DNA from: Demequina sp. NBRC 110054
GTDB lineage: Bacteria; Actinomycetota; Actinomycetes; Actinomycetales; Demequinaceae
Assembly (NCBI RefSeq): GCF_002090115.1
Contig: NZ_BBRK01000006.1
Coordinates: 1-64,000, forward strand
Reading direction: 5' to 3'
Length of the DNA stretch: 64,000 bases
Below, piece by piece: positions 54,301-64,000 of the stretch; the stretch's first letter is position 1, and each line of letters begins with the position of its first letter. The position numbers and the translations under genes are program-made. A model generated the notes under the pieces. That model was given only the letters and a program-made list of their open reading frames with translations, did not search any database and was not told the DNA's origin.

Positions 54301-56703
54301 ATGACCACCATCCCCCTCAACTCCGAGTGGACCTACCGCAGGCCCGCCGGCCCCTTCGCGGGCGTCAACGGCAGCCCCGAGGTGCTGGGAACGGTCCGCC
54401 TGCCGCACGATGCCCTGCGGGACGAGACCCGCGCGGCGGACGTCCCCGCCAAGGGCGCCGCGGCCTTCTACCCGTCCGCCGCCTTCACGTATGAGCGCGC
54501 GCTCGACGTCCCGGCCGAGTGGGAGGGCAAGACCGTCCAGCTCGAGGTCGAGGGCGCGATGCGCCGCGCGCAGGTGTTCCTCAACGACGAGCTCGCTGGC
54601 GTCCGCGCGGACGGCTACGCGCGCTTCTTCGTCGACCTCACGCCCTTCCTGAAGTACGGCGAGGCCAACGACCTGCGCATCGAGGTCCGCACGGGCGAGG
54701 ACTCCCGCTGGTACTCCGGCGCCGGGCTGCACCGTCCGGTGACCCTGCACGTGGACGATGCGATCCGCATCGTCTCCGATGGCGTGCGCCTGGTGACGGA
54801 GCGGGTCGAGGACGACCAGGCCGTCGTCTCGGTCGCCACGACCGTGGTCAACGACACGAGGACGACGCGCACCGTCTGGGTGGTCACGGACATCACCTCC
54901 CCCTTGGGCGCGCGGGTCGAGGGCGACAACACGCCCCTCACCCTGGCCCCCGGCGAGACCTCGACCGTGCGTCAGATGATGTACCTCGGCGACCCCGACC
55001 TGTGGAGCCCCGACTCCCCCGCGCTGTACCGCGCCGCCGTCACGATCGACAACGGCGTGCCGGTCGAGACGGCCTTCGGCATCCGCACCGTGACCGTGGA
55101 CCCCAAGAAAGGGCTGCGGATCAACGGCGACGAGGTGCTGATGCGCGGCGCGTGCATCCACCACGACAACGGCCCGCTCGGCGGCGCCGCGATCGGCCGC
55201 GCCGAGGAGCGCCGCATCGAGCTGCTCAAGGAGGCCGGGTTCAACGCGATCCGCGCGGCCCACAACCCGCTGTCGAGCGCGATGCTCGACGCGTGCGACC
55301 GGCTCGGCATGCTCGTCATGGACGAGGCCTTCGACATGTGGACGCGCTTCAAGACGCCCTACGACTACGCCGCGGACTTCCCCGTGTGGTGGGAGGCCGA
55401 CCTCGAGGCGCTCGTCGCGAAGGACCGCAACCACCCGTCCGTGATCATGTACTCGATCGGCAACGAGATCGTCGAAGTCGGCACGCCCCACGGAGCCCGC
55501 TGGGCACGCAAGCTCGCGGACAAGGTCCGCGCGCTCGACCCCACGCGTCCCGTCACGAACGGCGTCAACGCGCTGCTCGCGATCATCGACGAGATGCCGC
55601 AGATCATCGAGGAGATGGGCGGTCTCAACGCCCTCATGGCCGACAAGAACGCGATGGCGACGGTCGGCGCGACCGACACGGCCACCGCTCGCATCGAGGA
55701 GTCGTCGGCAGCGGTCGATGTGCTCGGCCTCAACTACGCGGAGAAGCGCTACGCGCCCGACCGCGAGCGCTTCCCGCACCGCGTCATCGTCGGCTCGGAG
55801 ACCTTCGGCCCGATGATCGGCGAGCTGTGGCCGCAGGTCGTCGAGAGCCCGAACGTGATCGGCGACTTCACGTGGACCGGATGGGACTACCTGGGCGAGG
55901 TCGGTATCGGCTCCACCATGTACGTCGGCGACGAGAACGCCTCGGGCCAGCTCGAGCGCGAGTTCCCGTACCTCACCGCGTGGTGCGGCGACATCGACAT
56001 CACGGGCCACCGCCGCCCGCTGTCGTACTACCGGGAGATCGTGTTCGGGATCAGGACCGAGCCGTACATCGCGGTGCGCCGCCCCGAGTTCCACGGGCGC
56101 GAGATCCTCAACCCGTCCATGTGGGCGTGGAGCGACTCGGTGTCCTCGTGGACATGGAACGGCTTCGAGGGCAAGCCCGTGACCGTCGAGGTCTACGCCA
56201 ACGCCTCCGAGGTCGTGCTCGAGCTCGACGGCGCGGAGATCGCGCGCGGCCAGGTGGGTGACGAGAAGGCGATGCTCGCGGTCCTCGAGACCACGTACCA
56301 GCCCGGTTCGCTCGTGGCCATCGCCTACCGCGACGGCGCCGAGGTGGGCCGGACCTCCCTGGTGACCGCCGACTCGCCGTCGCTCGTCGCGTCGGTGGAC
56401 CGTTCCTCGCTGACCAACTCCGACGACGACCTCGCGTTCGTGGCGATCGAGCTGCGTGATGCCGCGGGGGTGCTCGCGGCCGACGCTTCCGCAACCGTCA
56501 CCGTGACCGTCGAGGGCGCTGCAGTCCTCGCGGGCATGTGCTCGGCGAACCCGTCCACGGAGGAGCGCTTCGACGCCTCGACGTGGGAGACCTTCGATGG
56601 CCGCGCGCTCGCCGTGGTGCGCCCCTCGGGTGCCGGTACCGCGACGGTGACCGTGTCCGCCGAGGGCCACGAGGACGTCGCCCTGGAGCTCACCATCGCG
56701 TAG
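54301..56703 (+). CDS. Glycoside hydrolase family 2 enzyme, copy 1
   Basis: 800 residues: GH2 sugar-binding domain (~1-170), Ig-like domain (~170-265), TIM barrel (~270-560) and two C-terminal beta domains (DUF4982-like, then Ig-like). Acid/base E389 in YSIGNEIVE and nucleophile E500 in VGSETFG. No signal peptide, so cytosolic. Could be beta-galactosidase, beta-glucuronidase or related; the sequence does not settle it. It probably shares a transcript with the TetR gene. Confidence 0.88.
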   Translation: MTTIPLNSEWTYRRPAGPFAGVNGSPEVLGTVRLPHDALRDETRAADVPAKGAAAFYPSAAFTYERALDVPAEWEGKTVQLEVEGAMRRAQVFLNDELAGVRADGYARFFVDLTPFLKYGEANDLRIEVRTGEDSRWYSGAGLHRPVTLHVDDAIRIVSDGVRLVTERVEDDQAVVSVATTVVNDTRTTRTVWVVTDITSPLGARVEGDNTPLTLAPGETSTVRQMMYLGDPDLWSPDSPALYRAAVTIDNGVPVETAFGIRTVTVDPKKGLRINGDEVLMRGACIHHDNGPLGGAAIGRAEERRIELLKEAGFNAIRAAHNPLSSAMLDACDRLGMLVMDEAFDMWTRFKTPYDYAADFPVWWEADLEALVAKDRNHPSVIMYSIGNEIVEVGTPHGARWARKLADKVRALDPTRPVTNGVNALLAIIDEMPQIIEEMGGLNALMADKNAMATVGATDTATARIEESSAAVDVLGLNYAEKRYAPDRERFPHRVIVGSETFGPMIGELWPQVVESPNVIGDFTWTGWDYLGEVGIGSTMYVGDENASGQLEREFPYLTAWCGDIDITGHRRPLSYYREIVFGIRTEPYIAVRRPEFHGREILNPSMWAWSDSVSSWTWNGFEGKPVTVEVYANASEVVLELDGAEIARGQVGDEKAMLAVLETTYQPGSLVAIAYRDGAEVGRTSLVTADSPSLVASVDRSSLTNSDDDLAFVAIELRDAAGVLAADASATVTVTVEGAAVLAGMCSANPSTEERFDASTWETFDGRALAVVRPSGAGTATVTVSAEGHEDVALELTIA

Positions 56704-56718
56704 CGCGCAGGTTCATTG

Positions 56719-56752
56719 AACGGCCACGCGAGTGTGCACTCGCGTGGCCGTT
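56719..56752 (+). terminator. terminator between the GH2 genes
   Basis: AACGGCCACGCGAG-TGTGCA-CTCGCGTGGCCGTT, a 14-bp perfect stem 15 nt after the copy 1 stop. TAGGCT (56764-56769) just after it may start a separate transcript for copy 2. Confidence 0.8.
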
Positions 56753-56807
56753 CGTGCATTCCCTAGGCTGGCGGCATCACCACCGGTTTCAGCTAAGGAA
56801 GCACACC

Positions 56808-59213
56808 GTGACGATCATCCCCCTCAACGACGAGTGGACCTACCGCCTCCCCACCGGCCCCTTCGCGGGTGCCGACGGGAGCCGACCGAGCGTGCTCGGC
56901 ACGGTCCGCCTGCCTCACGACGCGCTGCGCGACGAGGACCGCTCCCCCGACGCCCCGTCGAAGGACGCGTCCGGCTACTACCCGCGCGCGGCCTTCACGT
57001 ATGAGCGCGCGCTCGATGTGCCCGCCGAGTGGGAGGGACAGACCGTCCAGCTCGAGATCCAGGGCGCGATGCGCCGTGCGCAGGTGTTCGTGAACAACGA
57101 GCTTGCCGGGATCCGCGCCGACGGCTACGCGCGCTTCTTCGTCGACGTCACGCCGTACCTGCTTTTCGGCGCGTCCAACGCACTGCGCATCGAGGTGCGC
57201 ACGGGCGAGGACTCGCGCTGGTACTCCGGCGCCGGACTGCATCGTCCCGTCTTCCTGCACGTGGACGATGCGGTGCGCATCGTCAACGACGGGGTCACCA
57301 TCGTGACGGAGCGGATCGAGGACGACCAGGCGGTCGTGTCCGTCACCACCACGGTGGTCAACGACACCAGGACGACGCGCACCGTGCGCGTGGTCACGGA
57401 CGTCGCCTCGCCCTCCGGCTCGTCTTGTGAGGGCGACTCGACGCCGCTCACGCTCGCCCCCGGCGAGACCGCGTCGGTGCGGCAGTTGCTGTACGTCGCC
57501 GATCCCTCGTTGTGGAGCCCCGACTCGCCGGCCCTGTACACGGCGTCGGTGGGCCTCGAAGGTTCCTCGCCTGTGGTGACCGCGTTCGGCATCCGGACCA
57601 TCACCGTCGACCCCAAGAAGGGGCTGCGACTCAACGGCGAACCCGTGCTGATGCGTGGGGCGTGCATCCATCACGACAACGGGCCGCTCGGCGGCGCTGC
57701 GATCGGCCGTGCCGAGGAGCGCCGGATCGAACTGCTGAAGGAGGCGGGCTTCAACGCGATCCGCACGTCGCACAACCCGGCATCGGTCGCGATGCTCGAC
57801 GCATGCGACCGGCTCGGCATGCTCGTCATGGACGAGGCCTTCGACATGTGGACGCGCTTCAAGACACCCTACGACTACGCCGCCGACTTCCCTGTGTGGT
57901 GGGAGGCGGACGTCGAGGCGCTCGTCGCCAAGGACCGCAACCACCCCAGCGTGATCATGTACTCGACGGGCAACGAGATCGTCGAGGTCGGCACGCCCCA
58001 CGGCGCGCGGTGGGCGCGCAGGCTCGCGCAGAAGTTCCGCTCGCTCGACCCCACGCGGCCGGTGACCAACGGCGCGAACGCCCTGCTCGCGGTGATCGAC
58101 GAGATGCCCGAGTTCATCGAGAAGATGGGCGGACTCAACGCCGCGATGGCGGACTACGACCTGTTCGACGAAATCGGGAAGTCGCCGTCCGCGACCGCGC
58201 GCATGGAGGAGGCGGCGTCGTCGCTCGACGTGTTCGGCCTCAACTATGCGGAGTCGCGGTATGAGCAGGATCTGGAGGCGTTCCCCCACCGCGTGATCGT
58301 GGGCTCGGAGACGTTCCCGTCGCAGATCGGGCGGCTGTGGCCGCTCGTGAAGTCGCATCCCAACGTCATCGGCGACTTCACGTGGACCGGCTGGGACTAC
58401 CTGGGTGAGGTCGGCATCGGCTCGGTGCAGTACGCCGACGACCCGAAGGCGAACGGCCAGCTGATGCGCGAGTACCCGTGGCTGACCGCGTGGACCGCGG
58501 ACATCGACATCACGGGCTGGCGCAGGCCGGTGTCGTACTACCGAGAGATCGTGTTCGGGCTGCGGACCGAGCCGTACATCGCGGTGCAGCGGCCCTCTCG
58601 GTATGGGGTCAAGGTCGTGGCGCACTCGCAGTGGTCGTGGAGCGACACGGTCTCGTCGTGGTCGTGGAACGGGTTCGAGGGCAAGCCCGTCGTGGTCGAG
58701 GTGTATGCCGATGCCGACACTGTTTCACTCGAATTGAATGGCTCCGAGGTCGCTCGTGGTCCCGTGGGGGACATGAAGCCGATGCTCGCCTCGCTGGAGA
58801 CGACGTATCAGCCGGGTTCGCTGGTGGCCGTCGCCTTCCGGGATGGGGCCGAGGTTGGCCGGACTTCGTTAGTGACCGCCGGCGCGCCTTCGCTTGTCGC
58901 GTCGCTCGACCGTTCCGCGATCACGAACTCGGACGACGACCTGGCGTACGTGGCGATCGAACTGCGCGATGCTGCTGGGGTCCTTGCGGCCGACTCGGTG
59001 TCGTCGGTGACGGTGATCGTGGAGGGCGCGGCGGTACTGGCGGGCATGTGCTCAGCGAACCCGTCGACCGAGGAGCGGCTGGACGCGTCGACGTGGAAGA
59101 CGTTCGACGGCCGCGCGCTGGCCGTGGTGCGGCCGACAGGGACGGGCGCCGCGAAGGTGACCGTGACGGCCGAGGGCTACGAGGACGTGGTGCTGGAACT
59201 CAGAATCGCGTAG
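56808..59213 (+). CDS. Glycoside hydrolase family 2 enzyme, copy 2
   Basis: 801 residues, collinear with copy 1 over the full length, roughly three-quarters identical by eye. Acid/base E390 (STGNEIVE) and nucleophile E501 (VGSETFP) are kept. Differences cluster around residues 455-480 (YDLFDEIGKSPS versus KNAMATVGATDT), near the active-site rim, and suggest different substrates. GTG 56808 follows AAGGA. The last third uses more A/T-ending codons than copy 1. Confidence 0.88.
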   Translation: MTIIPLNDEWTYRLPTGPFAGADGSRPSVLGTVRLPHDALRDEDRSPDAPSKDASGYYPRAAFTYERALDVPAEWEGQTVQLEIQGAMRRAQVFVNNELAGIRADGYARFFVDVTPYLLFGASNALRIEVRTGEDSRWYSGAGLHRPVFLHVDDAVRIVNDGVTIVTERIEDDQAVVSVTTTVVNDTRTTRTVRVVTDVASPSGSSCEGDSTPLTLAPGETASVRQLLYVADPSLWSPDSPALYTASVGLEGSSPVVTAFGIRTITVDPKKGLRLNGEPVLMRGACIHHDNGPLGGAAIGRAEERRIELLKEAGFNAIRTSHNPASVAMLDACDRLGMLVMDEAFDMWTRFKTPYDYAADFPVWWEADVEALVAKDRNHPSVIMYSTGNEIVEVGTPHGARWARRLAQKFRSLDPTRPVTNGANALLAVIDEMPEFIEKMGGLNAAMADYDLFDEIGKSPSATARMEEAASSLDVFGLNYAESRYEQDLEAFPHRVIVGSETFPSQIGRLWPLVKSHPNVIGDFTWTGWDYLGEVGIGSVQYADDPKANGQLMREYPWLTAWTADIDITGWRRPVSYYREIVFGLRTEPYIAVQRPSRYGVKVVAHSQWSWSDTVSSWSWNGFEGKPVVVEVYADADTVSLELNGSEVARGPVGDMKPMLASLETTYQPGSLVAVAFRDGAEVGRTSLVTAGAPSLVASLDRSAITNSDDDLAYVAIELRDAAGVLAADSVSSVTVIVEGAAVLAGMCSANPSTEERLDASTWKTFDGRALAVVRPTGTGAAKVTVTAEGYEDVVLELRIA

Positions 59214-59348
59214 GCGCCCGATCCGGGTGTGCCGGGGGGTGCTTCGGCGCGACTCAGATCGGCTTGGCCGCGATGGTGGGCCTGCTGGCACAGGAGGTCG
59301 GCAGGCTAGTAGCGTGCATCCGGGGGATCGTTCAATCGAAGCGCCGAG

Positions 59349-59828
59349 ATGTCCTTGGCGGAGGGGGCATTGTTGTCAGTCAGCAAGAAGGGCTTGAGCA
59401 CGCTCGTCGCGGCGTTGGCAGCCACCTTGCTCGCCGGATGCACTGGCGGGTCCGAGGCTCGGGTGCCCGAAGTCGCGGAAGTCGAGGCGCTCGTCGCACA
59501 GGCATATGGCTCGCGCGGAGACGCTGCGGCACTGTGCGACCTGGCGTCCTCGCAAGGCAACTGCGATGTGCTGCTCCAAGAAGCGGGCACCGCACCCACC
59601 GCCCAGCCTGAGATCGTCTGCACACAGCCGTACGAAGGCCACGACAACTACACGCCGGGCCTGCTGGTGAGAACCGTCACGGACGATGGCTCCGGAGACG
59701 ACATCACCCACGACACGATCGCGATCGACACCCCCGAGGGCCCGAAGCTCATGAACGTCGTGTACTGGGTGTCATCCAAAGTCTCGGACGGAAACACAAC
59801 GGACGACGCGATCGACTTCACCTGTTGA
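59349..59828 (+). CDS. Small lipoprotein of unknown function
   Basis: Up to 159 residues, lipobox LLAGC near residue 31, then a 125-residue secreted domain with cysteines at several positions including the last residue. Start is uncertain: ATG 59349 has no clear ribosome site, whereas GGAGG precedes an in-frame TTG near 59373. No family recognised. Confidence 0.6.
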   Translation: MSLAEGALLSVSKKGLSTLVAALAATLLAGCTGGSEARVPEVAEVEALVAQAYGSRGDAAALCDLASSQGNCDVLLQEAGTAPTAQPEIVCTQPYEGHDNYTPGLLVRTVTDDGSGDDITHDTIAIDTPEGPKLMNVVYWVSSKVSDGNTTDDAIDFTC

Positions 59829-59955
59829 CAGCGGCTGTAAGTACCACGCGGTCGATGCAGGTCCGCAGGGGGGTGGATTGGCAACTGGCCGGCTTGCTGG
59901 CCTGAGTGGCACCGTATGGGCGCGAGATCATCGGGAGCACAAGCAGAACGAGGAG

Positions 59956-59988
59956 GGGCCGGTCGACCACATGGTCGACCGGCCCTTT
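59956..59988. terminator. strong intrinsic terminator
   Basis: GGGCCGGTCGACC-ACAT-GGTCGACCGGCCC followed by TTT on the plus strand: a 13-bp stem between convergent lipoprotein and pheT genes. The rest of 59829-60005 holds nothing recognisable. Confidence 0.9.
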
Positions 59989-60005
59989 CTCTGCAGTCAG
60001 CAGCG

Positions 60006-62624
60006 CTACCGCAGCACGGCCCCGAACTCGTCGCTGGCCTTCGCGATGATCGCTTCGCGCACAGCGAGCACCTCATCAGCAGACAGCGTCCGGTCGGCAG
60101 CACGCATCACGACGTTCACAGCCAGCGACTTCTTGCCCTCGCCGATCTGCTCGCCCGTGTACACGTCGAACACGTGCGCGTCCTCGACCAGCTCGCCGCC
60201 AGCCGCGCGAACGGCAGCCACGAGCGCACCGGCCGGCACAGAGGACGCGACGACGAACGCGAAGTCCTCCTTCGCCAACACCTGCTGCGACACGGGAGTC
60301 GCGGGAGCAATCCGTCCCTCGGACGCCTCGATCATCGGATCGAGCACGACCTCGAACGCCACGGTCCGGGCCGGGAGGCCCAGGTTCTCGCACACCTTCG
60401 GGTGCATCTCGCCGGCGTAGCCGATCGGGGTGCCGTCGGGCAGGCGGAACGCCGCCGTGCGGCCCGGGTGCAGCGGCGCGAGCGACAGGCGCTCGAACGG
60501 CTCCGTGCCGATCTCCAGCTCGACTCCGCACACGCCAGCGACCTTCTGAACCATGGCGATCGCATCGGTCCAGTCGAAGGCCTCCGCGCCGTGGTTCCAC
60601 GACGCCGGCACGCGGTTGCCGGTCATGATGCCCGCCACGCGACGACGCTGACCCGGCAGGGCCTCGTTGAGTCGCTCGACGTCATCGGGCGTGATGGTCG
60701 AGCCCGAGAACGTCGTCGGCACGTCGCCGATCAGGTCGGCGCGGTACGCTCGGCCGATCTCGTAGACGGCGACGTCCTGCGCGCCGCGGCCCAGGTTCGT
60801 CTTCACGGCGTCGATCAGCGTCGCGATCATGCCGGTACGCATGAGCGGCATCGTCGACGACAGCGGGTTCGCCAGGCGGATTGCCTGCGCGCGCCGGAAG
60901 TCGTCCGCGGGGATCAGCATGTCGTCCAGACGGGACTCAGCCATGAACGGGTACGTGAGCACCTCGGTCAGGCCGGCCTCGGCCAGGGTCCGCGCCACGG
61001 ATCGACGCGTCTTCTGCGAGTGCGTGAGACCACGCCCGGGGGGCGCGACCGGCAGGATCGACGGCAGGGTGTCGTAGCCCTCGAGGCGCGCGACCTCTTC
61101 GACGAGGTTCACCGGCGACTCCAGGTCGGGACGCCACGACGGCGGGGTCACGGTGAGGGTCGTCCCGGAGGCCGACACCAGGCAGCCGACCTGCTCGAGC
61201 GAGTCGACCACGACGTCCTGTCGGTACTCCACCCCGACGAGCGTCGACGGGTACGAAGCATCCATGACGATCGGCTTCACGGGCTCGACGTGGTTGATGT
61301 CGGTGTAGATCTCCTCGATCTCACCGCCACCGAACTCCTTCATGAGCCCGAGCGCGCGCTCGATCGCGTGCGGCGGCAGCGCGGTGTCGACGCCGCGCTC
61401 ATAGCGGCGCGACGCCTCGGAGCCGAGCTTGTGACGGCGCGCGGTGCGCGCGATCGTGATCGGGTCCCAGTGCGCGGCCTCGAGAAGGATGTCCGTGGTG
61501 GTCTCCGAGATCTCGGTCTCGAGTCCACCCATGACACCGCCGAGGCCGATGATGCGCTCGCCCGCGCCGCCGACCGAGTCGGTCACGAGGATGTCCTCGG
61601 GGTCGAGCTTGCGCTCCACGTCGTCGAGCGTGACCAGGGTCTCCCCCGGCTTCGCGCGGCGCACCACGATCGGCTCCTCGAGCTTCGCGAGGTCGTACGC
61701 GTGCAGCGGCTGACCGAGCTCGAGCATCACGTAGTTGGTGACGTCCACGGCGAGCGAGATCGGGCGCATGCCTGCCTGATCGAGCCTGCGCTTCATCCAC
61801 GTCGGGCTCGGCGCGGCCGGGTCGAAGCCGCGCAGAATGCGCGCGGCGAAGCGGTCGCATCCCACGCGCCCCCGGATGGGCGCCTGGTCGTCGATGTCCA
61901 CAGGGAAGCCCGCGCCGCGTCGTCCGGAGACCTCGATGTGCGCGGGGTCGCGCAGCGGCTGGCCGGTCGAGTGCGAGTACTCGCGAGCGACGCCGCGCAC
62001 CGAGAACGAGTAGCCGCGGTCGGGCGTCACGTTGATCTCGATGGTCTGCTCGTCGAGCCCGAGCAGCGGGATCGCGTCGGCACCGGGCACGAGCGCGTCG
62101 GAAGGCACGGAGACGCCCGCGAAAACCTCGGACGAGCCCGAAGGCGACGCGAGCACGATGATGCCCGAGTGGTCGTCCCCGAGGCCGAGCTCCTTGGACG
62201 AGCAGATCATGCCGTCCGACCAGTGACCGTACGTCTTGCGGCCGCCGATCGGGAACGGCCCGGGCAGCACGCCGCCGGGCAGCACGCAGACCACGTAGTC
62301 GCCCTCGACGAAGTTGTGCGCACCGCAGACGATGCCCTTCGACGCCGGGTACTCGACCTTGTGGTCGGGCTTGTGGCCCGGCCCCTCAGGATCGTTGTGC
62401 TCGCCGACATCCACGCGGCAGTAGTTGATGGTCTTGCCGTTGGACTGCTCCTCCTTCACCAAGGAGAGAACGCGGCCGATGACGAGCGGCCCCGTGACGG
62501 AGCCGCCCTCGATGCCCTCCTCCTCGAGGCCGACCTTGACGAGCGCGGCGGCCACGTCGGACGCGGTGGAACCGGGCAGCAGGTCGACGGACTCCTCGAG
62601 CCACTTCAGCGGAATCTTGGGCAT
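60006..62624 (-). CDS. pheT: Phenylalanyl-tRNA synthetase beta subunit
   Basis: 872 residues: N-terminal EMAP-like tRNA-binding domain (VGEHNDPEGPGHKPDHKVEY), B3/B4 editing domain, B5, catalytic-like core and C-terminal ferredoxin-fold anticodon-binding domain. Forms the alpha2-beta2 enzyme with PheS. ATG 62624 lies one base after the pheS stop. Confidence 0.97.
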   Translation of the reverse strand: MPKIPLKWLEESVDLLPGSTASDVAAALVKVGLEEEGIEGGSVTGPLVIGRVLSLVKEEQSNGKTINYCRVDVGEHNDPEGPGHKPDHKVEYPASKGIVCGAHNFVEGDYVVCVLPGGVLPGPFPIGGRKTYGHWSDGMICSSKELGLGDDHSGIIVLASPSGSSEVFAGVSVPSDALVPGADAIPLLGLDEQTIEINVTPDRGYSFSVRGVAREYSHSTGQPLRDPAHIEVSGRRGAGFPVDIDDQAPIRGRVGCDRFAARILRGFDPAAPSPTWMKRRLDQAGMRPISLAVDVTNYVMLELGQPLHAYDLAKLEEPIVVRRAKPGETLVTLDDVERKLDPEDILVTDSVGGAGERIIGLGGVMGGLETEISETTTDILLEAAHWDPITIARTARRHKLGSEASRRYERGVDTALPPHAIERALGLMKEFGGGEIEEIYTDINHVEPVKPIVMDASYPSTLVGVEYRQDVVVDSLEQVGCLVSASGTTLTVTPPSWRPDLESPVNLVEEVARLEGYDTLPSILPVAPPGRGLTHSQKTRRSVARTLAEAGLTEVLTYPFMAESRLDDMLIPADDFRRAQAIRLANPLSSTMPLMRTGMIATLIDAVKTNLGRGAQDVAVYEIGRAYRADLIGDVPTTFSGSTITPDDVERLNEALPGQRRRVAGIMTGNRVPASWNHGAEAFDWTDAIAMVQKVAGVCGVELEIGTEPFERLSLAPLHPGRTAAFRLPDGTPIGYAGEMHPKVCENLGLPARTVAFEVVLDPMIEASEGRIAPATPVSQQVLAKEDFAFVVASSVPAGALVAAVRAAGGELVEDAHVFDVYTGEQIGEGKKSLAVNVVMRAADRTLSADEVLAVREAIIAKASDEFGAVLR

Positions 62625-62625
62625 G

Positions 62626-63775
<1,150 letters not shown>

Positions 63776-63794
63776 TGCGGCCGCGTGCGGATTC

Positions 63795-63819
63795 AGGCCA
63801 GGCGGTCCTCGCCTGGCCT
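63795..63819 (-). terminator. terminator/attenuator hairpin upstream of pheS
   Basis: AGGCCAGGCG-GTCCT-CGCCTGGCCT, a perfect 10-bp stem that begins within the stop codon of the 30-residue ORF. Confidence 0.7.
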
Positions 63820-63910
63820 ACATAAACAGCGAAGGTGCGGGGCGGCTCTGCGCGCCCGACTCCCGAGGCACGGCGGCGCCCGCGACAGGGGCGCTCGGCT
63901 GCGTGCTCAT
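63818..63910 (-). CDS. Putative leaderless 30-residue ORF upstream of pheS
   Basis: TAAGGT (63918-63923) lies 7 nt before ATG 63910. The ORF begins MSTQPSAPVAG and ends PAPSLFM; its stop abuts the hairpin at 63795-63819. Only one Phe codon is present, so classical phenylalanine attenuation is unlikely. It may be a small protein or a regulatory leader; unproven. Confidence 0.5.
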   Translation of the reverse strand: MSTQPSAPVAGAAVPRESGAQSRPAPSLFM

Positions 63911-63928
63911 GGATGCCACCTTAGCAAT

Positions 63929-64000
63929 GGACGATGCGTCAGTCACCGGGCACCGGGACGATGCGTCGCTCCCCGGGCCACGGACGATGCGGCACCCGGG
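63929..64000 (+). repeat. three ~26-bp tandem units built on GGACGATGCG
   Basis: GGACGATGCG at 63929, 63956 and 63982 (27 and 26 bp apart). Each is followed by a C-rich stretch and CCGGG, so the whole unit is repeated with changes. The array reaches the window edge and may continue. Confidence 0.85.

Noticed and set aside
54226-58625. Very long minus-strand ORFs opposite the GH2 genes
   Set aside because: Antisense shadows; composition is unlike protein and both copies simply mirror the duplicated genes.
63795-63910. Classical Phe attenuator or T-box before pheS
   Set aside because: The leader ORF has one Phe codon, no T-box core sequence is visible, and only one hairpin with no alternative antiterminator is apparent.

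Overview
The window is high-GC actinobacterial DNA. The 16S rRNA 5' end, the argCJBDFRGH order, single-hexamer leaderless promoters and families such as LysE/LysG and the NSS transporter with its small subunit point to the order Micrococcales. The partial 16S looks closest to Demequina-like organisms, but that is an impression from memory, not a search. Almost all of the DNA is ordinary chromosome. I see no prophage, IS element, CRISPR array or plasmid function.

Layout. 1-900: 5' end of an rrn operon (minus strand) with three tandem promoters. 914-5334: tyrS, then a tightly overlapping three-gene operon (enolase-superfamily racemase, GNAT acyltransferase, M20 hydrolase) that matches the N-succinyl route for turning D- into L-amino acids. 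5471-8992: small-molecule kinase, YbaK-type deacylase, secreted NlpC/P60 protein with six FG-GAP repeats, membrane protein. 9113-17829: complete arginine operon with an ARG-box-like operator over the argC promoter. 17942-23487: lipoproteins, quinone oxidoreductase, DHA2 efflux pump, GNAT. 23644-28333: zwf-gnd and a large DUF4914 P-loop protein. 28486-35375: P-type ATPase, acetyltransferase, CDF exporter, Na+/H+ antiporter with an ACT protein. 35376-37423: a repeat-rich stretch around a radical-SAM gene that carries a perfect SOS box. 37599-42240: GNAT, lysE/lysG, macro domain protein, NSS transporter with a 48-residue subunit. 42449-46648: small membrane protein, CNNM/CBS gene pair preceded by a tiny leader ORF, phosphotransferase, SSB-like protein. 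46706-54245: DEAD-box helicase, GH16 lipoprotein, four poorly characterised genes, TetR regulator. 54301-59213: two tandem GH2 glycosidase paralogues. 59349-63714: lipoprotein, pheST, and a short ORF ending in a terminator upstream of pheS.

Three themes go beyond gene content. (1) The 10-mer GGACGATGCG occurs at least 18 times, far above the roughly 0.3 expected from base composition; it is concentrated in intergenic DNA and in low-complexity protein linkers, and it forms two three-copy clusters. (2) About fifteen genes start 6-7 bases after a -10 hexamer, so they are probably leaderless; some share bidirectional -10 palindromes. (3) Short tandem duplications sit directly on or after stop codons at three loci. 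Boundaries are from reading alone; no database search was possible.
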